DNA of 64,000 nucleotides from NCBI GenBank assembly GCA_016110215.1, contig JADWQD010000018.1:682001-746000 (forward strand), written 5' to 3'. Position numbers and translations under genes: made by a program. The notes beneath the pieces are model-generated. The model was not told where the DNA came from, did no database searches, and saw nothing but the letters and a program-made list of their open reading frames with translations. Shown here piece by piece: positions 40,922-54,029 of the stretch. The stretch comes from Capronia americana. Its lineage: Eukaryota; Ascomycota; Eurotiomycetes; Chaetothyriales; Herpotrichiellaceae. How positions within the stretch are numbered: the first letter of the stretch is position 1; the number at the start of each line of letters is the position of its first letter.

Positions 40922-42018
40922 TTAGGAAGCTAGATACGAGTTAGCACCCGTGCGTGGAGGCGGGACACTGTCGTACCTGTACCACCAGATTGTTGGAATG
41001 ACAGTGCCGAGATGCCATAAACTATGCGCATCGATCATGCCACCAATTGGAGGGAAATCGAAGAGCTCCAGACTCATGGCCATGACAATCCAAGCCACGA
41101 TCAGACCGGGCCACGCTGCCCACGTTTTCTGCAACTTGCGATATCTGGTAATACTGAACCAGGTCCAGAGCAGATTCTGAACAATGCCCACCACAACGTT
41201 CGCCGCCATATTGTACGTGTAGTCCCAGCTCCAGGCTGTGAGGTAGGTGACATGGGCCACATAGAGGGAGATGCAAAGTATCGTCCATGCTCGTAGAATG
41301 CTCTGCGTGGTTGGGTCGTTCTTATCAAGCCGAAATACTCGAATCGGGCAGAGGTAGAGCCCGTACAGCACGCTTGCTCCAGCGGCAAAATAGTCCAGTT
41401 TCTCCGTCACGTTGAAGTCCCGCGTGTGGAAAATCATGCTGAAGATCCAGCTCGCCAGCCCAAAGTAGCCAAAAGCCAAGTAATACGGTCGCAGCGCGTA
41501 GCGAGCAGGAATCGACTCGCGAATCCTTTGCATCCCTTCTCGATGGGCGAGGAGATTCATCAACGAGAAGAGAACGGAAAACGGCTCTTGGATGCCCATG
41601 AATCGATAAAAAGGCCACTTCCCATGATATTGCACCACAGGCTCAATCATGGGCGGATCCCGTGCTTTCCGTCGGTCGGTGATAACATGTTGACACGTGT
41701 AGTCGCACTCGGACGGGCAATCCCAGAGCAATAATCGAAGCCGTAAAGCTGGAATGGCTCAGCCCAACAGCTCGGAATCAGAAGGGAGGACACTTACGCA
41801 GCTTTGCTTGCCCCGATTCACAATTTTCCTCGACACAGACCTGAAGCTGTCAGAAAGCCAGTCAGTGCGGGAATCGGATGAGCTTGTACCTTGACGCAAT
41901 CGCGAAAATCAGGTAAGCGATCGCCCAGAGACGCAAGTGAAGGACTCAACAGCGCGAAGAGCACCAGAATCAGTGCAATGCGCCGGAAGCCTCCAGCTCC
42001 AACGCGTCTCGTCGCCAT
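40922..42018 (-). CDS. per1: PER1/PGAP3-family GPI-remodelling membrane protein
   Basis: Minus-strand exons 42018-41890, 41840-41798 and 41748-40922 give 332 residues; both introns are 49 bp. It starts with a cleavable-looking signal (IALILVLFALLSPSLASLGDR). A Cys-rich luminal part follows: DCVKVCVEENC, then LLLWDCPSECDYTCQH. The hallmark QYHGKWPF.R..GIQEPFSVLFS is followed by about seven membrane segments with the conserved IFHTRD, DYFAA and HSLWHLGTVIPT blocks. Per1/PGAP3 removes the unsaturated acyl chain during GPI-anchor lipid remodelling in the ER/Golgi. The conserved His and Asp residues of the CREST superfamily hydrolase site are visible. Confidence 0.95.
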
Positions 42019-44200
42019 GCGTTGCCTCCTACAGATGACTGTTCTATCAGGTTGTGGCCGCTCACCAGCGATTTCGTCGGGACAGAAAAGCGTTCAGGGG
42101 CCACAATAGGCCTCGGGGGGCAAGCCAATCACATTGCGGGGCCCTGCTTTAGGCACAAACAGGCTTAGTCTAGGGTTTGCGGATCTACGCGTCCTCGGCG
42201 TTAAAGTCGAGCTCCAGTTTTGCTCCCTCTGTCCTCGTACATATATTAAACATTTTCCCGGTTGTTCCTCTCAGCGATCAAATCCATTCCCGGTGTCCCT
42301 AGTTCCCACTGCCAGCTCTCTCCATCCTCCATGATGTTATCCGGACCAATACGCCATTGGTCTTGGTCGCCTTCCCTTTCAGCTGCTGTGATCGGGGGTG
42401 ACTGGTCTACGCCCGGATTCGTGCTGCCATTCTTATCGGCCACGCTTCGCCTGAAGTCAGGACAGACAAGCCGACAAAATTCATCATGGCAATCGATCCA
42501 TTTCTAGATTCCTTCTCGCAGGAGCGAATCACGAAGGTCGGCCGGATACGGTCGAAGCCAGCGGCGTGCAGACATAGGCGAATTTTCTGATTTGAGCTAA
42601 GATAATTCCCTGGATCCAAAATTCTCCACGAAACATGATCGATATAAGTAGGGCTTGCTGAATCTTCGGATATGATGCATGATTTCGCGAGATTCCTATG
42701 CCAAGTCCGCGACTGGCAACCACAATGGAGTGATCTAATACCGACTCGCCCGCGAGCCTTACTAGTCTTTGCATGAGGTCGAATACGAACATTTAATTCC
42801 AGCGCCGAGGACCAAATCCCTACACTTGTGGCATCTGCAAAACAGCTGTTGCTCCTTTGGCCACTTTGTTGATTGTCAGTCTTTCATGTCCACTTTCGAA
42901 GCAGCTCCTTAAGAGGCATTTCACGCTCATGCGATACACCGCGCTGTGAGTATCTCGTGGTCGCGATCAACACTTATATGGTAGCTACAGGAAAGGTGAG
43001 CTATCAGCGAGTCTCAGCACGTCAAACCGGTCGACTGTCACACGGGCAAATACGATTGTTACGAACTTGTAGATTCAAGCAACAGACTACAATGTACAAT
43101 CACCAACCGGCTAGTTGAGTTTGGTGGACTTTGGACCGGATCAACCACTGCAATCATCGACAAGGATTGGAATGCACCTACAAATCGGACCGCATCGAGC
43201 ATGAGCGTAAAGCTTCATCCTTACATTCCGTATCGTTCACCTGTCCTCGTACCTGCGAGCTGATTCCCAGGATCATCTGAGCATGGAGTTTTCAAGTCGA
43301 GCACAAGGCCTTGTACGATTCAGAATCCCATTATTTACGAAAGGGGCATAGACTCGACCACAGCTCGGATGGCTCCATGCAGCAGAACACAGCTAATGCG
43401 AAAACACGAGCTGTGAAAGAACGGGAGCTTCTTCGAGTACTGACGGGTCATGTTCCTGAAAATAGTATCACTGGTAGCTATATTGCTGGTGGTCACACAC
43501 TGACAGATATAAGATAACAGTATGTGTCTATCTCGATCACAATCCACATCTCAATCTTCCTCCCAATTATATCATCTACCTATATCAAATCTAACATGAC
43601 GATGTATCTCTACCTTCCACTTTGGGTACATTGGTTCAGTCCATCAAATGACAGCGCCTGATCATCCAGTCATAGCTGGGGCTAAACGTTACTGGGAAGG
43701 AATATTTGGAGGGCAGTTGAAGTGCGTACATGGGACATATGTTGACTCGCTGGGCCGGTGTTGTTGTCGTTCGTTGTTTTGCCTGCTTGTCACGGGGCAT
43801 TCTCGCCTTATTGCATGAAATTTGTGCATGATGGTATGCAGGAGAAATGGGATAGCCCGAAGCAGGGGTAACTTGGAGGGACTCAGGAGGTGAGTGAAGT
43901 TGGGATGAAGGTGCAGAGAGGTAGTTCTGAGTAGTTTTAAAGGTGACCTTCAGCTGCACGTGACCCCCTTAGGTTGCCAAGCACGGAAGATGTCACAGTG
44001 AAGCCCCGACTCGGATTCGGATGGAGCAGGTGCGGGACACGAGAGGATGAGTCGATGGCGTTGAAGTAGCCAGATATTGGAATGCAGGCTGTTTCGGCCG
44101 CGGTGAAAAATGACATCCTTGCATGAATGACATGATACATCAGGGACTATCGGTGTCCTCCGTTGAACACTTCCCTCCGACATGTGAACACAGCATCAAG
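42019..44200. other. Intergenic, no gene seen
   Basis: About 2.2 kb of low-information sequence with only short frames (the longest, 42529-42792 and 43636-43959 on the minus strand, have no recognisable motif). It should include promoters for both divergent flanking genes. Confidence 0.5.
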
Positions 44201-46869
44201 ATGGACGTCGAAGGCCCAGCTACACCGACCGACGCCCAGTCCCAGTCCCAGCCGCAGTCCCCGGCTCAGGAAACACCGCGCAAGCTGCCAGATGACCTTC
44301 CGACTTCCTTGGACGACCGGCGCTCATTCGCTAATTATGGAGAGGAGACAGAGATGTATGATGGCTGGCAAGGTAGGGAGATTACTATGCGCAACCGGTC
44401 CCGTGCTTCGCCTGAAGACCTACTTACCTTTGCTATCTGTAGGCTCGTCTCAGTACATCACTGCACCTACTCCCGCAAGAACTCTGACATTTGACTTGCA
44501 TCTGGACACCCCCGTCTACGATGAGGAGGAGACCTTCGCTCGAATACAAGACAGCGAGTCGCGCTTGATGGAGATGGTGGCAGCACAGGCACACCACAGG
44601 CAAGATGGCACTCCTGGACAAGATGAAGATGCCATTGCAACCGACGACAGCATTTCAGATGACGAGAAGAGAGAGATTCTGCAGAAGGGCCTTAACATGG
44701 CTGCAAGCAATGGGGACGTCTCTCGGATTCAGAAGCTGGTAGGAGGCAAGGCCAAGCAGTATGTGGACGTCAACCAACCAGACGAGGAAGGAACGGTTCC
44801 GTTGATCTATGCCAGTTGCTTTGTAGGTTGCCTGGAAACAAACCTCTCTGATTTTCAAGCTGATTCTGGAAGGGACATCAAGAAGTGGTGGCAGCACTTC
44901 TGAATGCCGGAGCTATCGTAGACAAGCAGGACCGCAACCAGTGGAGCGCCCTGATGTGGGCGATGACGAATCGCCATAAACAAATCGCCAAAATGCTGCT
45001 CGACCACGGCGCCGACCCCGACATCAGATCTTCTTCCGGAGGAACTGCGCTAGATTTTGTCCAGCCAGGCTCCGACTTTTCGCACTATCTTCATGAGAAT
45101 GGCTATTATTTCGGATCATCGGGCTTGACGGACGACTTCTACAACTCGGGCTTCTCCCAAGATCGCTTCGAAGAGGAAATGGCAGAGAACGAGATGAAAC
45201 GGCGTATGCTGATGCAGGAGAGTGCTGCAAATCTAGAGGTCGATTTGTCCACGCTAGGGTTTGACGAACAGCCAGAGGTAATTAGACGAAGATCTAGCCG
45301 GGGACGCTACTGACCCTCAAACAGTCGCCCACCGACCTCGAAAACGACGAAGAGGAGTTCATCTGGGACCGGTGCGTAGGTGACCAGATGTTTGTCTTCC
45401 AAGCCGACAAACTGGAGGCTATCTTCGACCTCATCATAACCAACATGACCCCCCAGCGTTCACCGTCGCAGAAACCTGTACCGGCAAATCTGATTTTCCT
45501 CATGGCGCGATACGCGCATTATCACATGACGGCGTCTCTTTTAGACGATGTCTTGACGAGAGCTATGGACCTCATCAACGATGTCATCGAACGCTGTCAG
45601 TGGGACATGACCATGCTAGCCTTCTGGATTTCCAATGCCACTCTGCTCCTTCATTATCTCAAGAAGGATGCTGGCCTGGTTCTGGTGACGTCGAAGTATC
45701 AGCTCGAGCTGGCGGAGCTAACTAATGAGACTTTCATCCTGATTATCCGGGATGCGGAAAGGAGGATGAACAAAGTCCTTGACGTGGCGATGCTGGACCA
45801 CGAAACCATTCCTGGCTTGGACGATATCGCATTCCAGGGAGAATGGAAAGTGTTCAAGTCAAAGCCGAAGACGAAGGATGAGCCACCCGAAAAGCGCTTC
45901 CGGCCACCGTCGCCCAAACGAAGAGCTCAGACATCTCCACGTAATATCACTTCTCTTCTCTCTTCTACTCTCTTCGTCCTCGACCTATACGACGTGCATT
46001 CCGTCATCACGGCGCAAATTCTGTCACAGCTCCTATATTGGATTGGCGCCGAGCTCTTCAACCGTGTCATGACTACCAAGAAGTATCTTTCGAGGACGAA
46101 AGCGATGCAGATTCGCATGAATGTGTCCGTCATTGAGGATTGGGCACGTACAAACAATCGACAACCCGAACACTACGAAAACGGCTCAACCATCTCTACA
46201 GGAGAGAATACGGTCGAAGCGGCACGACGGCATCTTGCGCCTGTCATCCAGCTCCTGCAGTGGTTGCAGTGTTTCAGCTCCTTGGGGGAGGACCATGAAT
46301 CTCTCGTTGGGACGTTGTTTCAGCTGCAACGCCTCACTCCTACGCAATTGATTCATGCTGTCAAGAACTATCGAGCCGAAGTGGGTGAAAAGAGTCTTCC
46401 CAAAGCGCACATGAAGTTCTTGACGCAACTGCAGAGGGGCGAACAGTCTCTGATCAAGAGGCCATTGACTCCCGCGGTAGACACGCCAGAGTCAGGGACA
46501 GCAACCCCCACAAAGCGCAATGGAACCCCAGCCCCAGCAAGCAAAGAGCCGAGCACGCCACAGCGGCCTACTGCGCCATCAATATCTTCGCCTGTCGAGC
46601 AAGATACAGATCCGCCGATGAAGCGCAATGCTTTGACCCTAGATCAGTCGCTCATGCTTCCCTTTTCTCTTCCGACTTCCACAGATATGCTCATCAGCTA
46701 TGGCGCAGGAATCGGCGGGACGAACCGCGAACAAGCGCGGAAATATATACCGACTGTTCCAACAGAGGTTCTGAGCAAGTTGAACCTTGACGGCGATAGT
46801 ATCCGGCGGAAAGAAAGTATCAGCACCATCGGGACGACAGCACAGGGCTGGCAAAGTACGGCCTATTGA
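44201..46869 (+). CDS. Ankyrin-repeat and dilute (DIL) domain protein
   Basis: Exons 44201-44372, 44443-44822, 44873-45277 and 45325-46869 give 833 residues. An in-frame ATG at 44123 would extend it by 26. After a Gln/Ser/Pro-rich start come ankyrin repeats (about 150-275: NMAASNGDVSRIQKLV, EGTVPLIYASCFGHQEVVAALL, NQWSALMWAMTNRHKQIAKMLLDHGADP). Then comes a dilute-type domain (about 330-640), with FWISNATLLLHYLKKD, LSQLLYWIGAELFNRVM and VIQLLQWLQCF. DIL domains are the globular cargo-binding part of class V myosins; here it occurs without a motor. Fungal proteins of this architecture exist, but their role is poorly known. A cytoskeletal or vesicle-adaptor role is inference. Confidence 0.88.
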
Positions 46870-47686
46870 GAGGAATCTGGCTTGAAATGGTGTCTACCCT
46901 GCAGTACTTATTATCACTCCATTTCAGAAAAAGCAGCGAGGCGCTGGTGCTTGAAATGAAAGCTCCCGAGGGACACAGCATCTGTCTATAAGTTTAGCAA
47001 TCAGACACGTTGTCACTCTGCAAATGGAGCTCCGGAAGGCAACCGAGATTCGGCATAGTCAGAATCGCCCAAGAATCCGCCTTAGCCACTTGAAGGGGCC
47101 AGGCAACTTCCACCTCGGCTTCTTCGTTTACCGAAGCTTGTCAGCCGACCAACCTCAACGCTCCTCCCTGCTTCTCTTTTGTTATTATATCATGCTCGAC
47201 TCTGGGATTCCCGCCGATGGTCGTTCGGCGCGTTGTCGCGGCATTCCAAGAATGCACAAAGTCGATCTTGCTATCCCGCTTGTCGGCACTTGGCTGTCAC
47301 ATGGGATTTAAAATGCAAACATTAGCTCCACTTGGGCTGGTGGCTGCTGATGCGCGCAATCTCGCAAAATCCAACGCCATCTGCCGACTGTCGCGAACCC
47401 TGACTAGCTTCCTCGATAGCCGGGACTCTCCAGATCGGAGCAATCTGATGATGGCGTGTTTCCCCTGACGCTTCCAGATTCGAATCTAACAAATACGCTG
47501 GCAGTTTCCCATGAAACTTGTCATACATCATTCTAACCCCGCGATGTATCAAAAGCCAGAATTGCCGTAGACATGAGACGAACACCCTGCAAACGAGCCT
47601 CATAGCACCATTTGTCAAGAACCATGCCATACACTCCACAAGAGCTGAAACTACGGACTCCCACCTTGGCAAATTGCCTGCTCTAA
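46870..47686. other. Intergenic, may hide a 5' exon
   Basis: About 0.8 kb. A plus-strand frame ending at 47760 contains coding-like text (ALNVTGSLAPTWQASTSNASSSWIC) just before and overlapping the next gene. A missing upstream exon of that gene may therefore lie here. Confidence 0.4.
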
Positions 47687-48765
47687 ATGTTACAGGAAGT
47701 CTTGCGCCGACATGGCAAGCGAGCACCTCAAATGCATCCTCGTCCTGGATATGCCAGTGACATTGCGGCACCAACTCCAACGTCTCTGTCTCCCACGGCC
47801 GATATGACTTCGACGACTTCGGCAGCGACCACGTCAGAGCCCGACGCGGCGACGGATGTCCCGCATGCCCTTTTCGTCTACCCAACGGTCCCGCTGACTC
47901 TGAATAACATCGATGTGGTGCAAGTCGGCTATAGAACCGTGTGGGGCAGTGTGAACCTCACAGTGTTTTGTGAGATGGGAGAAGATTCAAACGAATTCTC
48001 TTTGGCAAGGATGAATCAAAGTCAGTTGGTCCGCAGACGGTCACCCTTGGTAGGATGAATGTGCTGATGTCTGCTGCAGTGGAATCAAATGGCACTTATG
48101 CGATTGCGCCCATCCAAGCAGGGATGCAGATACCTCATTTCCCTACACTTTGCAATTTCATGCTCTGCAATGCAGAAAACAGTACGGACTATACGACAGG
48201 GGCAGGCTTCACGATGGTCAGCACCCAGGGAGCCGCGACGACCTATGCCCTTGCCGCCACACAAGCGCCAACTGCTTTATCGTCGGCAACTAACACGCTC
48301 AAATCGCCCATAGCGACAGCAAGTCAAACAGACCCAGATCTGAGTGGCGCTGCTGCCGTATCCTCCTCGACAGCCAATCAGACTGCCGTACCCTCTACAA
48401 ATCATTCTGATGGCCTAAGTGGTGGCGCCAAAGCTGGCATCGCCATTGGTGTCATACTTGGCATCTCCGCTTTGGTTGCCGCGGCTTTCTTCTTCTTCCG
48501 AATGAAACGACGAATCGACAAATTAGAGACCATGGTCACCTTGAGAAGTGCGGCGTCGTCGGTCGATCGAACGCCGCTTGAGAAAGGTACCGCCGCAGGC
48601 GCTGCAGCAACATCCCCGAACGCGGCACCCTCGCCGTCACCTCCACCGGACGGATGTGGTCCCCGAATTGAGGTTTTCAAGATTGGTGACAGTCATCGAA
48701 ACTCGGAAGACTGGAGACGCTTTTTCGGCAGTGGCCTAGGCCAGAAGCCAATAACCCCTTCCTAA
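47687..48765 (+). CDS. Single-pass membrane protein with Ser/Thr-rich ectodomain (start uncertain)
   Basis: Two exons, 47687-48020 and 48080-48765, with a GTCAGT...TGCAG intron of 59 bp give 339 residues. The N-terminal half is Ser/Thr/Pro-rich, with N-glycosylation sites (NLT, NGT, NST). Then come a stalk, GLSGGAKAGIAIGVILGISA leading into a transmembrane helix, the stop-transfer FFFFRMKRR, and an acidic/basic cytoplasmic tail. This is the layout of fungal WSC/Mid2-like surface proteins, though no WSC domain is seen. No signal peptide appears at this start, so the true start is probably an upstream exon. The sequence CTCTAAATGTTACAG at 47681-47695 could be an acceptor. Cell-wall sensing is only a suggestion. 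Confidence 0.65.
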
Positions 48766-49361
48766 AGCCTCGTTCATCCCCTGGACCGACAGAAACCGGA
48801 GACGACTTCTTAATGCATTCTAGCTGTTTAGCGATGGACTTGTACGGTTCGATCATGTTATTACATGTTTTACGATATGCTCATGCCATCGCCCGTTTAT
48901 CAGCGAGGGCGCATACCACAGACGCTCGAGCTTTGTTTGTTTGCGGCGTGGCACGTGATCAGCCTGTCCACCACCCCCCCTTCTACGATGAATTCCATGA
49001 CCTACACCACCACTTCTGACTTCACATTTCCATTCACTGATGCTCTGACGGACTCTGCCAGTCATTGAGTATCGGTCTGATGTTCTACCCACTCAAGGTC
49101 CTATTGTCCTCTGAAGATGTCTGTTTCCGGCTCTTGGTTTTGTTCAGCTGTTATTCATTGTTCGCAATGCCACACCCTTTCAACGATTATCCGCAAACGT
49201 GCTGTACGATGCTCAAACACGCATGCGTCGACTCTGTTCGAGCCCTTTGTTGGAGCATGTTATCTCATTTCGTTCATATCCCCAATCTTGGTAGGTGGTC
49301 ATTCTTCCTTGTCTAGCTCTACTCGTGACTCCAGGAACATTTTCGTGTGTATTTCGTCAGC
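48766..49361. other. Intergenic, no gene seen
   Basis: About 0.6 kb upstream of the deubiquitinase gene, presumed to hold its promoter. Confidence 0.5.
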
Positions 49362-52300
49362 ATGGCCAAGAGGAAACCGTCAAAGGTCTCGAAAAAAGGT
49401 GCTTCGGCATCAAAAGCCAATGCTAAATATTGGAGCAGTTACAGCGTCGACAAGTTGATCCAGCAGTGCAAGTCCCGTCAAATCCCTGTTCCGACGCAGA
49501 AGTTGAAGAGGCAAGAGTATATCGACAGGATCGAAGATAATCTGGCAAAGTTCGCCGACACAGGCCCTAGAGACTGGAGCAAGTTGACCGTCGAGGATCT
49601 CAAGAACGAATGCAACCTGCGCAGTGTCGACGTCACTGGCCTAAAGAAGCAAGATCTCGTTGAGAAGCTCGGAGGCGGTAACGCAAAGGATGGCGGCACA
49701 GAGACAACGGCCTCCAGACAAACGGGGCCCCCAGCATCGAATGATCAGCAGAACCAAGACACCTCGCCGGGCAACACAGACAGAGACTACGACAATTGGG
49801 ATTACAGGTCTCGTCTCCTGCCGGCATGGAAGACGCTCGGGATAAAGAGCCGGAAGGCGGTCGATATCATTCAAGCCCTCAAAGACCGCGACCAGAAAGA
49901 AGCCAGCCAAGGAGGAGCAGGAGCTCCTGCGCCTGACCCGGCCCCAGGTACACCGGAAAAGCCTACTGGCAACGGGTCCAACCCAGCGGCATCGCGCAGT
50001 CCTCCAGGACAGGGCGCCGGACAACAGGGCGCTGCTACCGGTGGAACGCTCGACAGTCCCACATTCTCCATAGGGTCAGATTTTCAAAAGGAGACCGCAC
50101 CACCCGATCCCAACAGACCAGTGAAGACGGCAGTAGAAGCGCTGGAAGCCGCCAGGTCCGATCAATTCTCTCAATCCCACGGCCTTGGACTGAGCAATCC
50201 TTCGCATCTGTGCTACCGCAATGTCGTCATGGTCATGCTGCTGCATTGCAACCGGCTCCTGTCCTGGATCGAGAACAGACATATTCCGAACTTGGAAGAG
50301 GCCGGATTCATCTTGAAAATCCAGCTTGACAGGGAGGATCGGAAGAAAGACAATGGAGCTTACACCGACGTGTGGTGCGAGCTCCTCGTCTTAGCATACG
50401 AATACTGGCACGGAGATGGGACCAATCAAACAAAGGTCGACAAGGCGATGAAGAAGCTCTGGCGGTATCTCACCAGCCCAGAACGACAGATCGAAACCGC
50501 AGCCGTGCACAATGCCCCCTGCCCCTTTAGGGACGAGACGAGGGAACATGACGTGCCTGACCTCCTCGAATGGCTCATAGACCTCAGCGTCTGCCAATTG
50601 GCCTGTCACTTAACCGAGCAGGGCTTCGGGACGGAACCAAGGTAAGTCGGTGTCCTGTGAAAGTTGTGATTCTCAGCTGACGGTGGGGTTTGTAGGGAGG
50701 AGATTCTGAACAAGAATGTCAAAGAACTCATGACCGTTTATCAGTCGGTTCATTACCCCTGCCAGCAGCGGCGCCATGCCATGCACCGCAAAGGGAAGCT
50801 CGACGAAGGTCAACTGTTACGTGTCGAGATGCCACCGGACCGTCGAGGCCGCCGCGGGCGCGCGCAGCAGAATCTGACACTGGAGCAGTGTCTCGAGCAC
50901 AGTTCGAGCTCCGATTTTCCCCCGTGTTCATGTGCCCCGATAGCGCCCCGCGAGAGCACCGACAAAGACTCCGACGCCGAACAGACACCAACGACTGCCA
51001 GAAATAAGATTTGGTACACGCCCGAGGTTTTGTTTGTGCAACTCAAGCGCTTCAGGGCGCAGGTGACCGCCTCTGGCACACCTCGCTATGACCGGAATGG
51101 CGACGTGGTCTTTGAAAAGGACATGCGCCGGGTTGAGATTCCGACGGAACTCGACCTGGGGCCTTTCCTGAATAAAAAGGGCCATCCTGACGATTTGTCG
51201 ACCAAGTACAACCTCGTGGGCATCATCTGTCATCAGGGGACACGTAACGGGGGCCACTACACTGCCAGCGTACGCAGGGGCGACAATTGGCATGAGTTTG
51301 ACGATAGCACGGTTAAAAGGACGTCTCTTAAGGCCGTCATGGAGCATAAGCGTCGTTTCACTCCCTACGTCCTCATGTATGAGAGGATTGCAGAGGCTGG
51401 AGAGCATGATAGCGTCAGCACCAGTACGCAAGGGGGCGACGACGACGAGAACAACGATGCGAATGGCAATGCTGGAGCTGGGCCCAGCGCCAGCGGTGAC
51501 GGTCAAGGGAGAGGCGCCGGCAACACCAAGGGCGCCAACGATGCCAACCGCGCCAGCAACAGGGGCAACAAACTCGGCCCAGCGGCCAACAACGACAACA
51601 GTGGAAATGGAGCCAACAGTCCGGCCGGCAATGAAGCACTTCAAGGCAACGCTTCTCTTTTCACAACGCCATATGTCCAGAAGATGCTAGGCAGCGTCTT
51701 CAACAAGATCGAGAAGCACTTCCGCAAGGAGGCCCAACACCAAGCCATCGCCTCCAGTCGGGACGTGTTCATGGACCACTTCTTCCGCAGAGAGGCCGAC
51801 ATGTTCGCGCTGCAACAAGAGCAAGCCGCACACATCGACAGGCTGGTGTCGTATGCCGCGCTGCTGGAGGACCAGAAATCCCAGTTGATGGACATAGTCA
51901 GTCACGCCGACCCGGCCGCGCTCGGCACTTTTCTACGCAAGAGACGCCATGAAGAGATCTACGACGACGAGATCGGTACCGGCCGGATGCCGCCCAGCAA
52001 GAGATCCAAGCACACGGACGGCCACACCTCCAGTATGGACGTCGCAACAGGCTATTCCGATGAGATTGCATCTGACGGGCGCCGAGACAGAAAGCGGTCC
52101 ATCTACGATGTACACGGTTCCGCCGTCCGTCCTCCGGCAGCGCATGACGAATTCGACACCGAGCTCCCCGACTATGTCACGTCCGAGGAGGAGGCCCTCG
52201 ATGAGACAGACTCCCAGAGCGCCCCGATGTCCGAGTCAGACACCGAGGACGATCCCGATTACGAGGATGAGCACCACGATCAGGACGAAGACGCGACACA

Positions 52301-53132
52301 AGCACAAATCGCCGCCGCCGCCCTGGAAAGCTACCGCGCCAATCGTCTGGAGATGATTCTCGACGACGCACACCTCGCGCGGGAACATGGTCTAGCCAAG
52401 CGCGCTTTCGCCGACGACTACGCCGACGAATATAACATCGTTCGCGGCCAGGGGCCGTGGAGCTGGATGGGACCGCAGCACCAGCAGCACTTCGAGGCGC
52501 AGCTGCAGGACTTTCTGGACGATTGGGAAGAAAGGGCCCTCGACGAGGTTGACAGGGAGAAAGCGGCGCGGTGGGGTAGGTTCGCCAGAGAGGGGGTGGG
52601 CATGCCGTCGACCCCTTCCACTGCCGCCGCCGCCGCCACTCCACCGACATTCCCGGCCTTTAGTCCCCGGTCGCCGCGCTACTCAGACATGCCAGCGACG
52701 GACACCAAAGTCTCGCCCAGCCGCCGGTTCTACTCCATCGGCAGGGATTCCAACTTCGCCGTTGCTGGCACAAGCTTGTCGCACCCCAGCGGCATATCCT
52801 CCGGCGGCAGGACTGAGGTCATCAAGAGCAGCCCGCGCAGCAGCCGGAGTCGCAGTCAGATTCTCAGACCCACGCCGCAGTCATTGTCGCCAGGACACTC
52901 TTTCCGTCATCACGACGGTCACCGCGGCACGAGCGCTAGGCGGCCCACGACGCCCGCGACGCCCGCCGAGCAAGACACGTGGTTCACACCAGCGGTGCCT
53001 CGGCGCCGAACTCCTCGTAGCTTCAATTCACGGTTCCATCCGGGGTTTGGACGGGTGGATCTGGCGAGCGAGGTCTGGCCTTTGATGGAGCTCGAGAAGC
53101 CCCCAGGGCCGGCGCCGGCGGATATTTGGTAG
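49362..53132 (+). CDS. USP-type ubiquitin hydrolase with N-terminal SAP-like repeats
   Basis: Exons 49362-50641 and 50696-53132 give 1238 residues. The N-terminus has two SAP-like helix pairs (SVDKLIQQCKSRQIPV, about 25-60; TVEDLKNECNLRSVDVTGL, about 70-105). A third helical segment (about 155-185) follows. The catalytic domain begins GLGLSNPSHLCYRN, with nucleophile Cys284 and the oxyanion Asn five residues before it. The His box is NGGHYTASVRRGDNWHEFDDSTV, with His614 and a following Asp. FVQLKRF is the usual USP strand. The last 500 residues are low-complexity and acidic (SDTEDDPDYEDEHHDQDED), with a coiled coil near 760-810. SAP motifs suggest nuclear or chromatin targeting. It is a cysteine protease removing ubiquitin; the substrate is unknown. 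Confidence 0.85.
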
Positions 53133-54029
53133 GAGAGGGGGTGACATCAATGAATGGACAGGTGCACGGACGGGAGGAGAATGAGGCGTACAAGGACAGT
53201 AGAAGGGGTTTAATAATGCGTACGGATAAGTGTGGGTGTGTGGGTGAGCGTGTGTGGGTGGTATATCGCCACGGTCGAGTGCTTTCTTGTTTGATTGATT
53301 TATGCATGCCGGAGCTGGTGCCAGAGCTGAGGCCAGATCTGGAGGGTATTACTCTCACCTCTCTCTCCTCTCTCCTCTGCTCTCTGCTCTCCATGCTAGT
53401 GTGTTGTTTTCCCCGTCTTTTTTGCCCCCTGACTTGTGCACACACAGTATAGTATGTACTGCTTTTCCTGCACTTGATACAGTATTCTGCCCGAAACTAC
53501 ATAGTAGCCTAGATAATACTCTATAGATCGTGTTTCAACAGGAAATGGAACGTGTTTTCTCGGACCAGTCTTCAGTGACTAACTATCGTGAACGCGTTCT
53601 GCTATCTCCTAGATAAAGGAGAGTGAGTGGGTAAGTGAGTGAGTGATAACCCCGCATTAATAGATTCACCAGGTACCTACATAGTAGCCACAACAGTAGT
53701 GCCGACAGTACTTGTAATCAGTTATATACTACTACTCCTCGGTGACTCCATCCATACAGTACGGAGTACGCTCGTACGGGTACTGTACGAGGTACATTAT
53801 TCCTAATTGGTCGGCTGGTTTAACTAACACGCGGGGAAAACGAGCGCCCCGCCTCTCCCCGCCCGTCCAGCGAGGCTTATCTTCAACTTTACCTAATCAA
53901 TACACCTCGCTCGGTGCCTCGTACTCTCTATGAATCGATATGTATCTATCTCGATAGGTATCTCGTATTCTACAATACTGGGTATGACTTCGCCGTAGAG
54001 CTCACGGCACTTCTACTCCAACCACCATC
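53133..54029. other. Intergenic with pyrimidine tract
   Basis: About 0.9 kb without a gene. It includes a TGTG-rich stretch near 53230-53262, a CTCTCC-type pyrimidine tract at about 53351-53396, and GAGT/AGTG tetranucleotide repeats near 53622-53646, upstream of the third P450. Confidence 0.55.

Noticed and set aside
47322..47885. 187-codon minus-strand frame
   Set aside because: No recognisable domain, and it overlaps the start of the membrane glycoprotein on the other strand.
50928..51644. 238-codon minus-strand frame
   Set aside because: Antisense of the USP exon containing the His box.
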